Source: Leptospiraceae bacterium (GTDB lineage Bacteria > Spirochaetota > Leptospiria > Turneriellales > Turneriellaceae). Taken from it: a DNA stretch of 64,000 nucleotides. Both the position numbers and the translations under genes were made by a program. Below the pieces are notes generated by a model. The model was not told the origin of the DNA. It worked only from the letters and a program-made list of their open reading frames with translations, and ran no database searches. The stretch spans positions 1-64,000 of the forward strand of contig JANWWS010000040.1 in the NCBI GenBank assembly GCA_025055765.1, written 5' to 3'. Shown piece after piece: positions 17,834-26,684 of the stretch (within the stretch, counting starts at the first letter, position 1; each line of letters opens with the position of its first letter).

Positions 17834-18595
17834 ATGGGTAAGCCTTTTATCTCTCCTTCTCGGCGCAAAAAAAGCCCCCCCATCCCTGAAACCATGCCTG
17901 AACCACCCCAGGCAAGGACGAATCCCCTCCTTGGCTATCTATGGCAGCTGCGTGCCAAGCTCCAGCAAAAGCAAATGCGCTATGCCCTCTACGCCTTTCT
18001 TGGTTTAGCTCTTGTAACTTTGGCTTTCTTTATTATGCAACTTTACCGCAGCCAGCGCCATAACGAACAATTTTTCTCGCTTTTTGAAGAGTACAAGAAA
18101 ATCTCCTCTCTTCCCGAGGGAGAGACAAAAAAAGAAGAACATCGAAAGCTTGCCCAGCGTGCTTTTGAGCTCTGCGATGTGATTTTCCCAACAAAAGAAA
18201 GCCGGGGCAGCTGCCTTCTTGCTGCAGCAGCTAGTATACAGGCAAAATCCCCCCAAAAAGCAGCATTTTATCTCGAAAAAGTCTATGACAACTACCATGG
18301 ACGCTACATAGGACCCTTCACTCTTTTTTATGCCGCCTATGCCTACGAAGAAGCCGGCGACTTTCAAAAGGCTCTGGAACTTTATCGAGAAAGTGAGGCC
18401 ATCTTCAAGAAAATTGAAAAAGAAGATATAGCCCTCTACCATCAGGGGCGTATTCTGTACTATTTAGGTTCTCTTGATGAAGCAGAAAAAATTTTCCAGA
18501 AAATAGAGGAAAGCTTTCCTGCAAGTCCGTACTTAGAAGATGCACAAAAATACCGAATCCTCATTGCCAAAGAGCGGCTGAAAAAAAACCCATGA
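17834..18595 (+). CDS. Membrane-anchored TPR protein
   Basis: A 253-residue protein with a basic, proline-rich cytoplasmic N-terminus, one membrane helix at about 59-77 (LYAFLGLALVTLAFFIMQL), then tetratricopeptide repeats facing the periplasm (AYAYEEAGDFQKALELYRE, GRILYYLGSLDEAEKIFQK). The layout resembles YfgM-like chaperone or scaffold proteins. I start at ATG 17834 rather than a TTG at 17801. It overlaps hisG by ATGA. Confidence 0.72.
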   Translation: MGKPFISPSRRKKSPPIPETMPEPPQARTNPLLGYLWQLRAKLQQKQMRYALYAFLGLALVTLAFFIMQLYRSQRHNEQFFSLFEEYKKISSLPEGETKKEEHRKLAQRAFELCDVIFPTKESRGSCLLAAAASIQAKSPQKAAFYLEKVYDNYHGRYIGPFTLFYAAYAYEEAGDFQKALELYRESEAIFKKIEKEDIALYHQGRILYYLGSLDEAEKIFQKIEESFPASPYLEDAQKYRILIAKERLKKNP

Positions 18596-19209
18596 GGTCG
18601 CTAAGACTTGCCCTCCCCAAAGGCCGTCTTAGTGACGAGGCCATTGCTTATTTGCAGGAAAAAGGTATTGTGGCAAAAGATTTTCGCTTCGATGAACGCC
18701 GGCTCATTTACCAAACCTCTCAACTAGAGATATTAATGGTGCGGGCTAGAGATGTCGGTCAATATGTAGAGAGCCAGGCAGCAGACCTAGGCATTGTGGG
18801 GGAAGACATGTTGCAGGAGTATGGCTTTGATGTTTTTGTGGCACTTTGCCTACCCTTTGGCTATTGCAGGCTATCGGTAGCCCATAAAAAAGACGACAAA
18901 AGTTGGCTAAACCTGCCAACGATCCGCGTGGCCACCAAATACCCGAAACTTGCTTCACGCTACTTTTTTGAGAGAGGGCTTTATGTGCAAATCTATGAGC
19001 TCTACGGCTCTGTAGAACTCGCCCCCCACACAGGACTTTGTGACATAATAGTTGATTTAGTGTCGACGGGGCAAACACTAAAAGCCCATGGTTTACAAGA
19101 AGAAGAAACCATTCTCCACTCGTCAGCGAGACTTATTATCAATCCTACCTCCTTTTTCTTTCAGCGTGAGGCTATCCGAAGCCTGCTTGACGCCCTAAAT
19201 TCTTCCTAG
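18592..19209 (+). CDS. hisG: ATP phosphoribosyltransferase, short form
   Basis: First enzyme of histidine synthesis, joining ATP and PRPP. At 205 residues it is the short HisG_S type, lacking the C-terminal ACT-like regulatory domain. Recognisable parts are [10 protein letters not shown] at the start, [13 protein letters not shown], and the PRPP loop [12 protein letters not shown] near 149-160. Short HisG normally requires HisZ, a HisRS-like subunit, for activity and feedback; no hisZ is in the window. It is followed after 10 bases by rpmF and preceded by the TPR gene with an overlap. Confidence 0.93.
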   Translation: MRSLRLALPKGRLSDEAIAYLQEKGIVAKDFRFDERRLIYQTSQLEILMVRARDVGQYVESQAADLGIVGEDMLQEYGFDVFVALCLPFGYCRLSVAHKKDDKSWLNLPTIRVATKYPKLASRYFFERGLYVQIYELYGSVELAPHTGLCDIIVDLVSTGQTLKAHGLQEEETILHSSARLIINPTSFFFQREAIRSLLDALNSS

Positions 19210-19219
19210 AGAGTTACCT

Positions 19220-19417
19220 ATGGCCGTACCCAAGCGAAAAACTTCCCATTCCAAAAAAGGGATGCGGCGCTCCCATCATGCCCTAGGTAAACCAAATCTT
19301 AGGCCATGCCCCAACTGTGGTGCCTATGGGCTCTCCCATCGGGTTTGCCCTAATTGTGGCTACTATAAAGGAAGGATTGCGCTTGCTCCAAAAGTAAGAA
19401 CGGTAAAAGAAACCTAA
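19220..19417 (+). CDS. rpmF: Ribosomal protein bL32
   Basis: A 65-residue large-subunit ribosomal protein. The basic N-terminus [20 protein letters not shown] is typical, followed by a four-cysteine zinc ribbon, CPNCG at 30-34 and CPNCG at 43-47. It therefore belongs to the zinc-binding (C+) form. The usual partners (plsX, fabH, yceD) are not adjacent; hisG is upstream. The 3' end overlaps the convergent gene by four bases. Confidence 0.96.
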   Translation: MAVPKRKTSHSKKGMRRSHHALGKPNLRPCPNCGAYGLSHRVCPNCGYYKGRIALAPKVRTVKET

Positions 19418-20007
19418 CTTCCCCTCAAAAAGATATCGTAAAGATAAAGAACGCTCCCAGGTCGGTAGGGGATGCGGATTTCCACATCAACACGGCCATC
19501 TTCGCTTAAAATATATGGCAGCGGTATCACCAGTGGTCCCTGCGGGGCCGAGCCATAACCCATTTCTAGATCATGCACTTTTGTGCCAGATACATAGATT
19601 TCGGCCCTTGTAGCCAACAGTTGGCCTTCTTTAGCAAGCTTAGAACCACGGTGACGGCAATAACTAAAGGAAGCGTAGTCAATCACGATTGCCCAACCTG
19701 TCTTGCTTCGTTCCCCCCGTAAATCCGTCGGGGTATAAAGAAAGATGCGATAACGACCACCTTCGAGTTTAGCTGCATACCGGTATTGGTAACCCCCCTC
19801 GGGGTTATCAGGGCTAACACAATAACCTTGGGCCTCCGCGTATGCCTTGAGTTTTCTCTCAGAAAGAACTACGGGGGGTGGAGGGACAATTTGGCCTGCA
19901 ACCCTACCTTCGGGAAAGGCTAGGGCCGAGGCAAAAGTCAAAATCTCCCCCTTAGCTAGGCTTTGCCAGAGTACCAGCTTAATGAAAAAAGCTTGTGGGG
20001 ATCTCAT
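19414..20007 (-). CDS. Exported hypothetical protein
   Basis: A 197-residue protein with a hydrophobic N-terminus ([24 protein letters not shown]) that may be a signal peptide, then beta-rich sequence with glycine and aromatic residues ([32 protein letters not shown]). Two cysteines occur in the middle. No family is recognised. It overlaps the TPR gene upstream by 29 bases and probably forms a pair with it. Confidence 0.6.
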   Translation of the reverse strand: MRSPQAFFIKLVLWQSLAKGEILTFASALAFPEGRVAGQIVPPPPVVLSERKLKAYAEAQGYCVSPDNPEGGYQYRYAAKLEGGRYRIFLYTPTDLRGERSKTGWAIVIDYASFSYCRHRGSKLAKEGQLLATRAEIYVSGTKVHDLEMGYGSAPQGPLVIPLPYILSEDGRVDVEIRIPYRPGSVLYLYDIFLRGS

Positions 20008-20845
20008 ACTTTTTCCCTAGATGAAGGACAAAACTTTTCCATTCAGGATAGTTTTTTAGATGAGAAAAGGAGGGGTTCTGCCACAAAAATAATAACATGT
20101 TCGCGGCAAGTTCACTACTATGGCGTTCTAATTTTTCTAGAAAACGGCGCAAATAAGCAAACGTGGATTCCTTATCCTGGGCATCTAGGGCCATATAGTA
20201 ATCATAGAGGAGTTGAGAGGGATCTTTTGTCTTTTGGTGCTCCTCGTAAGTATAAGCTGGATCAATAAAGCTCTCACTACGGCGCAGATGCGAAAAATCT
20301 AGCAATTGCCGTTCCTCATCTTTTTTTTTATTCTTAGCTATTTCAAAAAAACCTAAGGAAGAGAAGAGCGGATTTTCTTGAAAATAGACTAGGCTTGCAC
20401 CATGGTTCAAGGCTTTTTTTATTTCTTGCCTAGCTAGGTCTTTTTTATTTCGTTCTACGAAGTAAAGCGCCCGAAAGTAGTGGTGTAATGCCCTGTCTTT
20501 AAGCTCAATGGGTTCTTTAAGTATATTAAGTTTAAAATTTAATGCGGGCACAAAGTTGGGTTTTAGCTTTAGGCTTTCTTCAATATATTGTTTGGCAGAA
20601 GAGACTTGTCTTTTCTCCCATAAGATTTTCCCAAGGGTGTAGCAGGCATAGTAAGAAAAGGCTTCTTTTTTTAAGCAAAGTCGCCCGAGCTCTCCAAGTC
20701 CCTTGTCCTCATGACGCTGCCAAAGCTGGAGAGCTTCATCTATATCGTAGTGAATTTCACCCGGCCCATAGAAAACATCATGGGCATAAAGAGAAAAAAA
20801 AATAGCAGCCCCCCAAAATTGCCACATATATTTTAATATCGGCAA
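19979..20845 (-). CDS. Exported TPR protein
   Basis: A 288-residue protein starting with a signal-like segment (MWQFWGAAIFFSLYAH) followed by helical repeats of TPR type, for example YTLGKILWEKRQVSSAKQYIEESLKLKPNF written across two helices. A C-terminal helical region is rich in lysine and glutamate. It starts 14 bases from the divergent ccmH. The downstream gene on the same strand overlaps it by 29 bases. Function unknown; TPR proteins in the envelope are usually scaffolds. Confidence 0.65.
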   Translation of the reverse strand: MPILKYMWQFWGAAIFFSLYAHDVFYGPGEIHYDIDEALQLWQRHEDKGLGELGRLCLKKEAFSYYACYTLGKILWEKRQVSSAKQYIEESLKLKPNFVPALNFKLNILKEPIELKDRALHHYFRALYFVERNKKDLARQEIKKALNHGASLVYFQENPLFSSLGFFEIAKNKKKDEERQLLDFSHLRRSESFIDPAYTYEEHQKTKDPSQLLYDYYMALDAQDKESTFAYLRRFLEKLERHSSELAANMLLFLWQNPSFSHLKNYPEWKSFVLHLGKKYEIPTSFFH

Positions 20846-20859
20846 AGCTGGAGATTTGT

Positions 20860-21417
20860 ATGCGGTTTTATTCCCTTCTAATATTTGTTATCTTTTCATG
20901 GGCCCATCCCTTGTCCTCAGGAAGCACCCATAGCAGCCTTAAAGATCCTGAACTCCTGAAAAAATTCCAGTCTTTATCTTTAAAACTCATGTGCCGCTGT
21001 GGTTGCAACATGCCCCTTGCCTATTGCAATCATATAGGTCATTGCAATGCCTGGCCCATGCGGGCAGCCATAGATTCTTTATTAACGGAAGGGCGAAGTG
21101 AGGAAGACATTTTAGAGGGCTTTGTGGTAGGCTTTGGCGATCTTGTCGATACTCATCCTGCATTTGCTCTTGCCCGCAGTGCAGAATATAGCTATCTTTT
21201 GCCTGAATTTCGCCATGGCATGGGGGAAAAAATACTTACCAAGCCAAGGCAAAAAAGCCTATGGATTTTTTTAGTTTTAGGATTTCTTGCAATTGGCCTT
21301 GCTGGCATCTTGCTTATTCGCAAAAAAATTCGTAACCCAGCGCTTATTGTCAAAGAAGAGGAAGAACGGGAATTAGAAGAAAGTTTTACAGAGTTTTTAA
21401 GAAAGCATCCACAGTAA
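20860..21417 (+). CDS. ccmH: Cytochrome c maturation protein CcmH-like
   Basis: A 185-residue membrane-anchored periplasmic thiol protein. After a signal peptide comes the cysteine motif LMCRCGCNMPLAYCNH, the extended variant of the LRCxxC motif of CcmH seen outside Proteobacteria, then MRAAIDSLLTEGRSEEDILEGFVVGFGD, typical of the three-helix bundle. One membrane helix lies near 129-147 (LWIFLVLGFLAIGLAGILL), with a charged cytoplasmic tail. CcmH keeps apocytochrome haem-binding cysteines reduced for haem ligation. Other ccm genes are not in the window, but a triheme cytochrome is encoded at 47.4 kb. Confidence 0.85.
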   Translation: MRFYSLLIFVIFSWAHPLSSGSTHSSLKDPELLKKFQSLSLKLMCRCGCNMPLAYCNHIGHCNAWPMRAAIDSLLTEGRSEEDILEGFVVGFGDLVDTHPAFALARSAEYSYLLPEFRHGMGEKILTKPRQKSLWIFLVLGFLAIGLAGILLIRKKIRNPALIVKEEEERELEESFTEFLRKHPQ

Positions 21418-22525
21418 GGGCCACTTTTCTTAGTTGAGACTCTTTAAGTAGGGGAAAAAAGGGCAAACTAAGGGCACCTTGGTAATAGTTTTCTGTATTT
21501 GGGAAGTCACTGGGGCGAAAGCCATAGGTCTTACGCACGGCAGAAAAGCGATAGAGCGGGATAAAATGCACCGAGTGGCCAATTTTTTTTTCTCTAAGAT
21601 AATTGCTAAGAGCCTCGCGCTTTGCGTATTTGGGATCAAGAGAAATCACAAACAAATGATGAGCTGAAATTGCCTCTGGCCAGAGGCCCTGTAACCTAAT
21701 CCCATCTTTATGTAAGAGCTTGCGATAGAGACGATCTAGCTTTTGTCTTTTTTCGTGATTCTCTTTAAGTTTTTCTATTTGGGCCAGGCCAATAGCTGCA
21801 TGTACATCTGACAAATTCATCTTGTAACCAAAATCTTTCACATCGTAGTGCCAAGTCCCTCCCTGGTATCGCAACCACGCTTCTCGGGTCATCCCATGTA
21901 GCGAGAGGCTGCGAGCCTTTTCGTAGAGACTCTCCTGAGCTAAGTAAAGAGCCCCTCCCTCAGCCGTGGTGAGATTTTTGGTCGCATAAAAACTAAAGGC
22001 ACAGGCATCCGCATACTCATGTAAAAACCTTTCCTTATATCGTGCCTCAAGAGCATGCGCACTGTCCAAAATAAGTTTTAGTCCGTATTTTTGGCATAGC
22101 ATCTGGATCTCATCCATAGGTGGGGGGTTGCCCGCAAAAGGTACAAGAAGCAGGGCCTTGGCTCCCCTTCCTTTTTTTTTAATTTCATCAAGGGAAAGAT
22201 TCCAGCTGTAGGGACAAATATCCCCTAGCACCGGCACTGCCCCTAGGTGGTGAACCACTTCTAAGGTTGCCACAAAGGTGTTCGCAGGTAGTAAAACTCG
22301 GTCCTTGGGTCCAATCCCCAAAACCCTGAGAGCTAGGTGAAGTGCCGCTGTACCCGAAGACACAGCCAAAATTCTTTTTACCTTTAAGAACTGAGCTAGT
22401 TTTTCCTCAAACTCAGCTGTTAAAGGACCAGTGGTAAGCCAATGATTTTTTAACGCTTGGTTTAAATAAAAAAGCGCCTTTTTTTTAGGAACAGAGGGTA
22501 TATAGAAAGGTATGGGTTCATCCAT
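21386..22525 (-). CDS. DegT/DnrJ/EryC1/StrS aminotransferase
   Basis: A 379-residue PLP-dependent sugar aminotransferase family member, acting on nucleotide-linked keto sugars for polysaccharide or LPS synthesis. Features: VSSGTAALHLALRVLGIG near residue 55, NTFVAT, the aspartate of LILDSAHALEA, the PLP lysine in FSFYATKNLTTAEGG (about 181), and the DFGYKMNLSDVHAAIGLAQ block. Full length. Its start overlaps the M23 peptidase gene by eight bases and its stop overlaps ccmH on the other strand by 32 bases. Sugar substrate cannot be told from sequence. Confidence 0.9.
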   Translation of the reverse strand: MDEPIPFYIPSVPKKKALFYLNQALKNHWLTTGPLTAEFEEKLAQFLKVKRILAVSSGTAALHLALRVLGIGPKDRVLLPANTFVATLEVVHHLGAVPVLGDICPYSWNLSLDEIKKKGRGAKALLLVPFAGNPPPMDEIQMLCQKYGLKLILDSAHALEARYKERFLHEYADACAFSFYATKNLTTAEGGALYLAQESLYEKARSLSLHGMTREAWLRYQGGTWHYDVKDFGYKMNLSDVHAAIGLAQIEKLKENHEKRQKLDRLYRKLLHKDGIRLQGLWPEAISAHHLFVISLDPKYAKREALSNYLREKKIGHSVHFIPLYRFSAVRKTYGFRPSDFPNTENYYQGALSLPFFPLLKESQLRKVALTVDAFLKTL

Positions 22526-23570
22526 TCTCTTTACTGATACGGATGGTTTCTTTTAAGGCCACTATGGGATTTATGGGACGCGATTTTCTTTTTACTTCAA
22601 AATGTAGATGTGGCCCTGTAGCGGTACCTGTGCTGCCAACACGTGCGATAAGCTGACCTTGCTTGACATAATCCCCCTCTTGCACAAGAAGCGAGGAACA
22701 GTGCCCATAGACCGTAAAATAGTCATCTTGGTGACGCAAGATGACGACAAAACCATAACTACCGGCCTCTCCTGCAAAAACCACAATCCCGCTTGCCGCA
22801 GCGCGAATGGGCGTACCCTCCGGCGCTGCAATGTCAATACCCGAATGAAATGTCTTTCCACCATAGATGGGGTGGTGGCGCCAACCAAAGCGACTGGTAA
22901 AACGCCCACCGGCAATTGGTAAGATAAATCTTTTTTTCGATATATAAACTGTCTCTGGTAAGGGCTTAGCTTTATAAAGAAATATTTCTTTTTTGCCGCT
23001 TAGATTGCGAATTGGGTTTCCTTCAAGATCGAAGATATCGCTCAACGTGATTTTAAAGCGCTTGGCTAGAGATTCTAGCGAATCACCTTTTTTTACTTGG
23101 TAGACAAGACCTGGTCTTGTGGGTATGCGTAGCTCTTCGCCAGGGAATATAGGGGAGTTCTTCTTAGTTGGATTAGCAGAAACGATGGTATAGACGGGAA
23201 CTCCATAGCGCTGGGCTATCCGCCATAAAGACTCTCCTGCTTCCACACGGTGGTTTTGCAGAGAAAACTTCTCTCGCTTGAGAAAAGATCTCTCTTCTAT
23301 TTTAGTTTCTTTCGATGGCAAAGAGACCATGCGTTCATGTTCCTCAGCCTTTGCGGGATTTGACCGAATATTTTCAAAATAGCGCTCAATTAAGCGATCT
23401 ACCTCGTCGCTTAGAACCACCATTTCTTCTTTTGGGGCAGCCGCCTGTGTAGGGGCAGTGGAAAGTTTTTTCTTCTCTACAGAAGGGGGATCACTAATAG
23501 CAAAAATGGCGACAATACCCGCTAAAGAAATACCCGTAATGGACAGCAAAAAGCGCTCAATAATTTGCAT
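22518..23570 (-). CDS. LysM and M23 peptidase domain protein
   Basis: A 350-residue cell-wall protein. N-terminal signal anchor at about 8-26, a charged linker, two LysM motifs (HRVEAGESLWRIAQRYGVP near 109 and YQVKKGDSLESLAKRF near 156), and a C-terminal LytM/M23 domain with the zinc-site pattern HSGIDIAAPEGTP, YGHCSS and GPHLHFEV. The zinc ligands His, Asp and the HxH pair are all present, so it should be an active endopeptidase, or an amidase activator like NlpD/EnvC that has kept its metal site. It follows two exported genes on the same strand. Confidence 0.9.
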   Translation of the reverse strand: MQIIERFLLSITGISLAGIVAIFAISDPPSVEKKKLSTAPTQAAAPKEEMVVLSDEVDRLIERYFENIRSNPAKAEEHERMVSLPSKETKIEERSFLKREKFSLQNHRVEAGESLWRIAQRYGVPVYTIVSANPTKKNSPIFPGEELRIPTRPGLVYQVKKGDSLESLAKRFKITLSDIFDLEGNPIRNLSGKKEIFLYKAKPLPETVYISKKRFILPIAGGRFTSRFGWRHHPIYGGKTFHSGIDIAAPEGTPIRAAASGIVVFAGEAGSYGFVVILRHQDDYFTVYGHCSSLLVQEGDYVKQGQLIARVGSTGTATGPHLHFEVKRKSRPINPIVALKETIRISKENG

Positions 23571-23599
23571 CGATTTAAATTTGATATCGGCGTTTTAGC

Positions 23600-24364
23600 T
23601 TAAAAATTAAGCCTTTTTAGATGCTCTCGGGTTTTTTCTCTTAAGAGAGAATTTTGGATGCGTAACACCTTTTCATAGGCTTTTCTTGCCATCACAATAT
23701 TACGCCTGTGGGGATCTTCTTCGTAGAGCTGCCCTAAGAGAAACCATGCATAGTCTATGGGAGGAGTTAGGTTATTCTTGTTCTCTTCTAATAGTCCAAG
23801 GAGTAATTCATGAGCTCTGTCATAGTTTTTTTCTTGGAGATATAAACGAGAAAGCCTAATTTTCGCCAAGATATAGCCCTTTTTCCCCCAACTTTTTTCC
23901 AATAGCCGTTTCTCCAGTTCTTGGCATTCTTGAAATTTCTCCCCAAGGTTTTGACATAAAACATAACCATCGGAAAGAGCCAAAAGGGTCTTTTCGTTTT
24001 CCTCGAAAAACTCTGCCTTAGGTAGGGCCCTGTTCTTGGCCTTTTCTAAAAAATAAAGATATTTTAATCGCATAAAGAGTGGATCCTCTTTTTTGGCTTG
24101 AGAAAGTACTTCTTCTAAAAGCGCAAACGCCTCGTTGTTTTTGCCTGCTTCAAAAAGAAAAAATGCTTCTTTATATTTTTGCAAAAGAATATTGTGGGGC
24201 TCATCCTTCTCGTTTGTGTGGGTTGTATCTCTTGGCTCTTCTTTTGTGGAACCATCATGGGATGGGCTAATTTGTTCTTCAATTTTTTCTCCGCGCACGC
24301 TATAGCTTTCTCCCCAAACTGGGCATAAAAAAAACACTAAGAGAAAACCCAGAAAAAGCCTCAT
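23600..24364 (-). CDS. Exported TPR-like protein
   Basis: A 254-residue protein with a clear signal peptide (LFLGFLLVFFLCPVWGES), a charged spacer, and helical repeats of TPR type (LLQKYKEAFFLFEAGKNNEA, LYLQEKNYDRAHELLLGLL). It lies two bases after the membrane protein gene at 24367 and 29 bases before the M23 peptidase gene, so the three probably form one operon for a cell-wall task. No family name can be given. Confidence 0.65.
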   Translation of the reverse strand: MRLFLGFLLVFFLCPVWGESYSVRGEKIEEQISPSHDGSTKEEPRDTTHTNEKDEPHNILLQKYKEAFFLFEAGKNNEAFALLEEVLSQAKKEDPLFMRLKYLYFLEKAKNRALPKAEFFEENEKTLLALSDGYVLCQNLGEKFQECQELEKRLLEKSWGKKGYILAKIRLSRLYLQEKNYDRAHELLLGLLEENKNNLTPPIDYAWFLLGQLYEEDPHRRNIVMARKAYEKVLRIQNSLLREKTREHLKRLNF

Positions 24365-24366
24365 TG

Positions 24367-24930
24367 TTATTCCAAAAAATCCATTTTTCGATCTTGGGAG
24401 CTTAGAGCAGATTTGTGCCCAAGAGAGCTCTTTTTATTAGGAGCTAGAAGTTCGGATGTTTCCTCTCGGATTTCATGTTGCTCCTGGGCAAACCTACGGG
24501 GGGTAAAAATGTCCTCTTCTACAAAAACAGGTCCTTTACTTTTAGGACGTAGGAAATCTGGGTCTCGTAAAAATTCTTCCTTCTCTCCCAAGAGACGATC
24601 ACTAGTATCTTTGCCCATTGTGGCAAAGTTCGTTTGGCGGGAGGGAAAGGACATAGGATCCACCTCCACATCCTCAAAAAGCCTTTGTTTTTTCTCATTA
24701 GCTTCCCTTAACTCTTGCAAATAAAAAAGATCTTTTGTGCTACCAGAAAGCTGGATCCCAGCGGGGATGGCATCACGTACCCCCATACGAATACCATAGG
24801 TTAGGGCTAAGAGAAATACTATGGCAAGTATAGCTAGGCCAGCCTTCTTTAATATGTCCCTTATATGGGGGGGAATCTTGGAGATAATAAAATCAATAAA
24901 AGAATCTACCTTTTCGAGGTATTTTTGCAT
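24367..24930 (-). CDS. Single-pass membrane protein, unknown
   Basis: A 187-residue protein with one membrane helix near 31-47 (LAILAIVFLLALTYGIR), a short N-terminal amphipathic part and a long charged, low-complexity C-terminal tail. No catalytic motif is visible. It opens the operon leading to the TPR-like protein and the LysM/M23 peptidase, which suggests an envelope or divisome-related role. Coding support comes from the operon position and full-length open frame. Confidence 0.6.
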   Translation of the reverse strand: MQKYLEKVDSFIDFIISKIPPHIRDILKKAGLAILAIVFLLALTYGIRMGVRDAIPAGIQLSGSTKDLFYLQELREANEKKQRLFEDVEVDPMSFPSRQTNFATMGKDTSDRLLGEKEEFLRDPDFLRPKSKGPVFVEEDIFTPRRFAQEQHEIREETSELLAPNKKSSLGHKSALSSQDRKMDFLE

Positions 24931-25056
24931 GCTTTTTTATCGCTCCTTTAACTTAGCTTTTATAGATTTTTTTCTTTTCTAAAATAAGAAAACGAAAGAT
25001 AACTCCCGTGGCAACAAAAGCAGCAAGCCTTTCTGCCTCGAGAAGCGCCTGCCTAA

Positions 25057-25218
25057 TGGCGCCCCAAAATTCAAGCTAGGACCCCAGACGAAAAAAGGAT
25101 AGGAGTGTTGGGCTATTTTGGAATTGCCTATCCCCAGTCGGTTATGGCTCGGGAAATAGAGAAGATTGAGCCAGAGGCAGCAGGGAAAACTTCTTTATCA
25201 CAAATGGCTAGTTGGTAA
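25057..25218 (+). pseudogene. Possible gene remnant
   Basis: Fifty-three codons open between stops at 25054 and 25216 read as a convincing, charged protein segment (DEKRIGVLGYFGIAYPQS, then MAREIEKIEPEAAGKTSLSQ) yet have no plausible start. The text has the feel of a conserved internal part of a helical protein. No family recognised. Confidence 0.35.
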
Positions 25219-25419
25219 ATGAACACTTTGTGTTAACTGCCAAAAAGTGGCCTTTCGTAAATAGAGATATTCATTTCTTGCAAAAACTATTTCCTCACCA
25301 AGTGCCTATCATCCTAACCACTGTAGCAGGGACTAGAGTCAAAATAGCAAGATCACTAAGGCGACAAAAAAGCAATTCATACCCCGTGTTCTTTAGCGAC
25401 ATCCTAAATAAGCTACTTT

Positions 25420-25447
25420 CCTTAAATTAACAACCTTAAATTAACAA
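25420..25447. repeat. Tandem 14-bp repeat, two copies
   Basis: CCTTAAATTAACAA occurs twice head to tail (25420-25433 and 25434-25447), both copies perfect. It sits in the decayed intergenic region at the end of the minus-strand gene fragment. It could be a replication-slippage scar or a small direct repeat left by a lost insertion. Confidence 0.8.
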
Positions 25448-25583
25448 AAGGTTCAAAGTTAATTATCAAAATTTCCTTTACTTCACCGCCGTTTTCTTTG
25501 GCATCGGCATAAAGAAAAGCTCTTTTATGCGGCTGTAAAGCAGCGAAACCAATTGAGGAACCATCGGAGCAGTTTTGTGAGGC
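25422..25583 (-). pseudogene. Possible gene 3' remnant
   Basis: On the minus strand, 53 sense codons and a stop form a protein-like C-terminus (SIGFAALQPHKRAFLYADAK, then ENGGEVKEILIINFEPF) that is cut upstream by a TAG at 25584-25586. No start codon is available. The stop falls inside the tandem 14-bp repeat. Probably the tail of a decayed gene. Confidence 0.35.
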
Positions 25584-25847
25584 CTACCATTAGAGGTTTT
25601 CCCGCAAAGCCAACACATATGAATGCCGGCCAAACTCCGATGGGGAAAGACTATTTTTATTTACCAGTAATCCTGCACAGCAAACCAAAGAAAAAATGGT
25701 CTCTTGGGCAGTCTAGAGTAAAAGTGTTTTCGAAATTTTTATGGCCTTGCCAGAATACGATGGCTCTAGAATAGCTGACATTGTGGCAACTATGGTTTTA
25801 CTTACGAACTTTTGCCAAGCCATTACCTTAATGGCTGTGTCTTACCA

Positions 25848-26684
25848 ATGAGGAAAACACCTATTTTCTCGTTTTTACACATAGCTTTACTGACATCCCT
25901 TTGGGCCTATCCCCCTGAGTTGGGTTTTGCAGAGATGTTCTTTCAAGAAAACGATTACTACCGAGCAGCCACCGAATTCCAAAGAGCAGCCTATATGACA
26001 GCAAACACGCCTTTTTCTACCCTAGCCCATATACGTGCGGCTGAAAGCTTTTATTTAGGTAATCAGTACACCCTTTGCCTAGAAGAACTCTTGCGAGCAA
26101 AAATAGAGGAAAAATACAAACAACGGGTGCTCTTTTTAAAAACCTTTTGTACCCAAGGTAAGAAAGAATATCACTTAGCCCTGGAGCTAGCTCAAAGTTG
26201 GCCCCATCCCTTTGGCTACCACCAACAAAAGGTATATAGAGCGCTTCTCTTCCCCGATTCTCTCCATACAGAAGGGTGGCTGTGGGAATCTGAAATTCCC
26301 CTTCCTAATGGTCTTGCCCCTCCCTTGGCAGGAAAAGAGTATTTAGCTGCGCTTGAAAATAGAGAGGGCAAAAAAATCCCCATTTTAGGGGCGGTCTTAA
26401 GCTCGCTTATGCCTGGTCTTGGTCAAATTTATTATGGCTCTTGGGGTGATGCCCTTAGTTCATTTCTTGTTGTAGCCAGTCTTGCAAGTTTTGGCTATGT
26501 AGCTCACCGCTACCAAGAAAGGCCCCTTTCTGTGCTTTTTTTTAGCGGTGCTGCTCTTTTCTACGTGAGTAGCGTCTATGGAGCCTATCTTGGTGCTGAA
26601 AGAAAAAATAAAGAGCTTAGCCAAGAATATGAGGAAAGGGTTTTGCAGCTTTCTTTTCGTTACGAAGTGCTTTCACTACCTTGA
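25848..26684 (+). CDS. Exported protein with TPR-like and C-terminal TM domain
   Basis: A 278-residue protein. ATG 25848 opens a signal peptide (FSFLHIALLTSLWAYP); a TTG at 25812 is less likely. The N-terminal half is TPR-like (MFFQENDYYRAATEFQRAAY, SFYLGNQYTLCLEELLRAK). The C-terminal half carries a glycine-proline turn (SSLMPGLGQIYYGSWGDAL) between hydrophobic helices, as in the DUF5683/TM2-like domain found in Bacteroidetes and spirochaete membrane proteins. It converges on infC, overlapping it by 25 bases. Confidence 0.68.
   Translation: MRKTPIFSFLHIALLTSLWAYPPELGFAEMFFQENDYYRAATEFQRAAYMTANTPFSTLAHIRAAESFYLGNQYTLCLEELLRAKIEEKYKQRVLFLKTFCTQGKKEYHLALELAQSWPHPFGYHQQKVYRALLFPDSLHTEGWLWESEIPLPNGLAPPLAGKEYLAALENREGKKIPILGAVLSSLMPGLGQIYYGSWGDALSSFLVVASLASFGYVAHRYQERPLSVLFFSGAALFYVSSVYGAYLGAERKNKELSQEYEERVLQLSFRYEVLSLP

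Larger units (their letters stand above)
24931..25847. other. Decayed intergenic region without intact genes
   Basis: About 0.9 kb between the membrane protein gene and the exported gene at 25848, in a window where most gaps are under 100 bases. No complete gene could be supported. Two open reading fragments with protein-like composition but no start codons, on opposite strands (25057-25218 and 25422-25583), and a tandem 14-bp repeat (25420-25447) lie inside. Most likely it holds remnants of lost genes. Promoters of both flanking genes should also lie here. Confidence 0.6.

Noticed and set aside
25212-25430. A 72-codon open frame in the decayed region, and another at 25553-25774
   Set aside because: Composition is biased to phenylalanine and lysine without recognisable motifs, the second lies opposite the more convincing minus-strand fragment, and neither has operon context.
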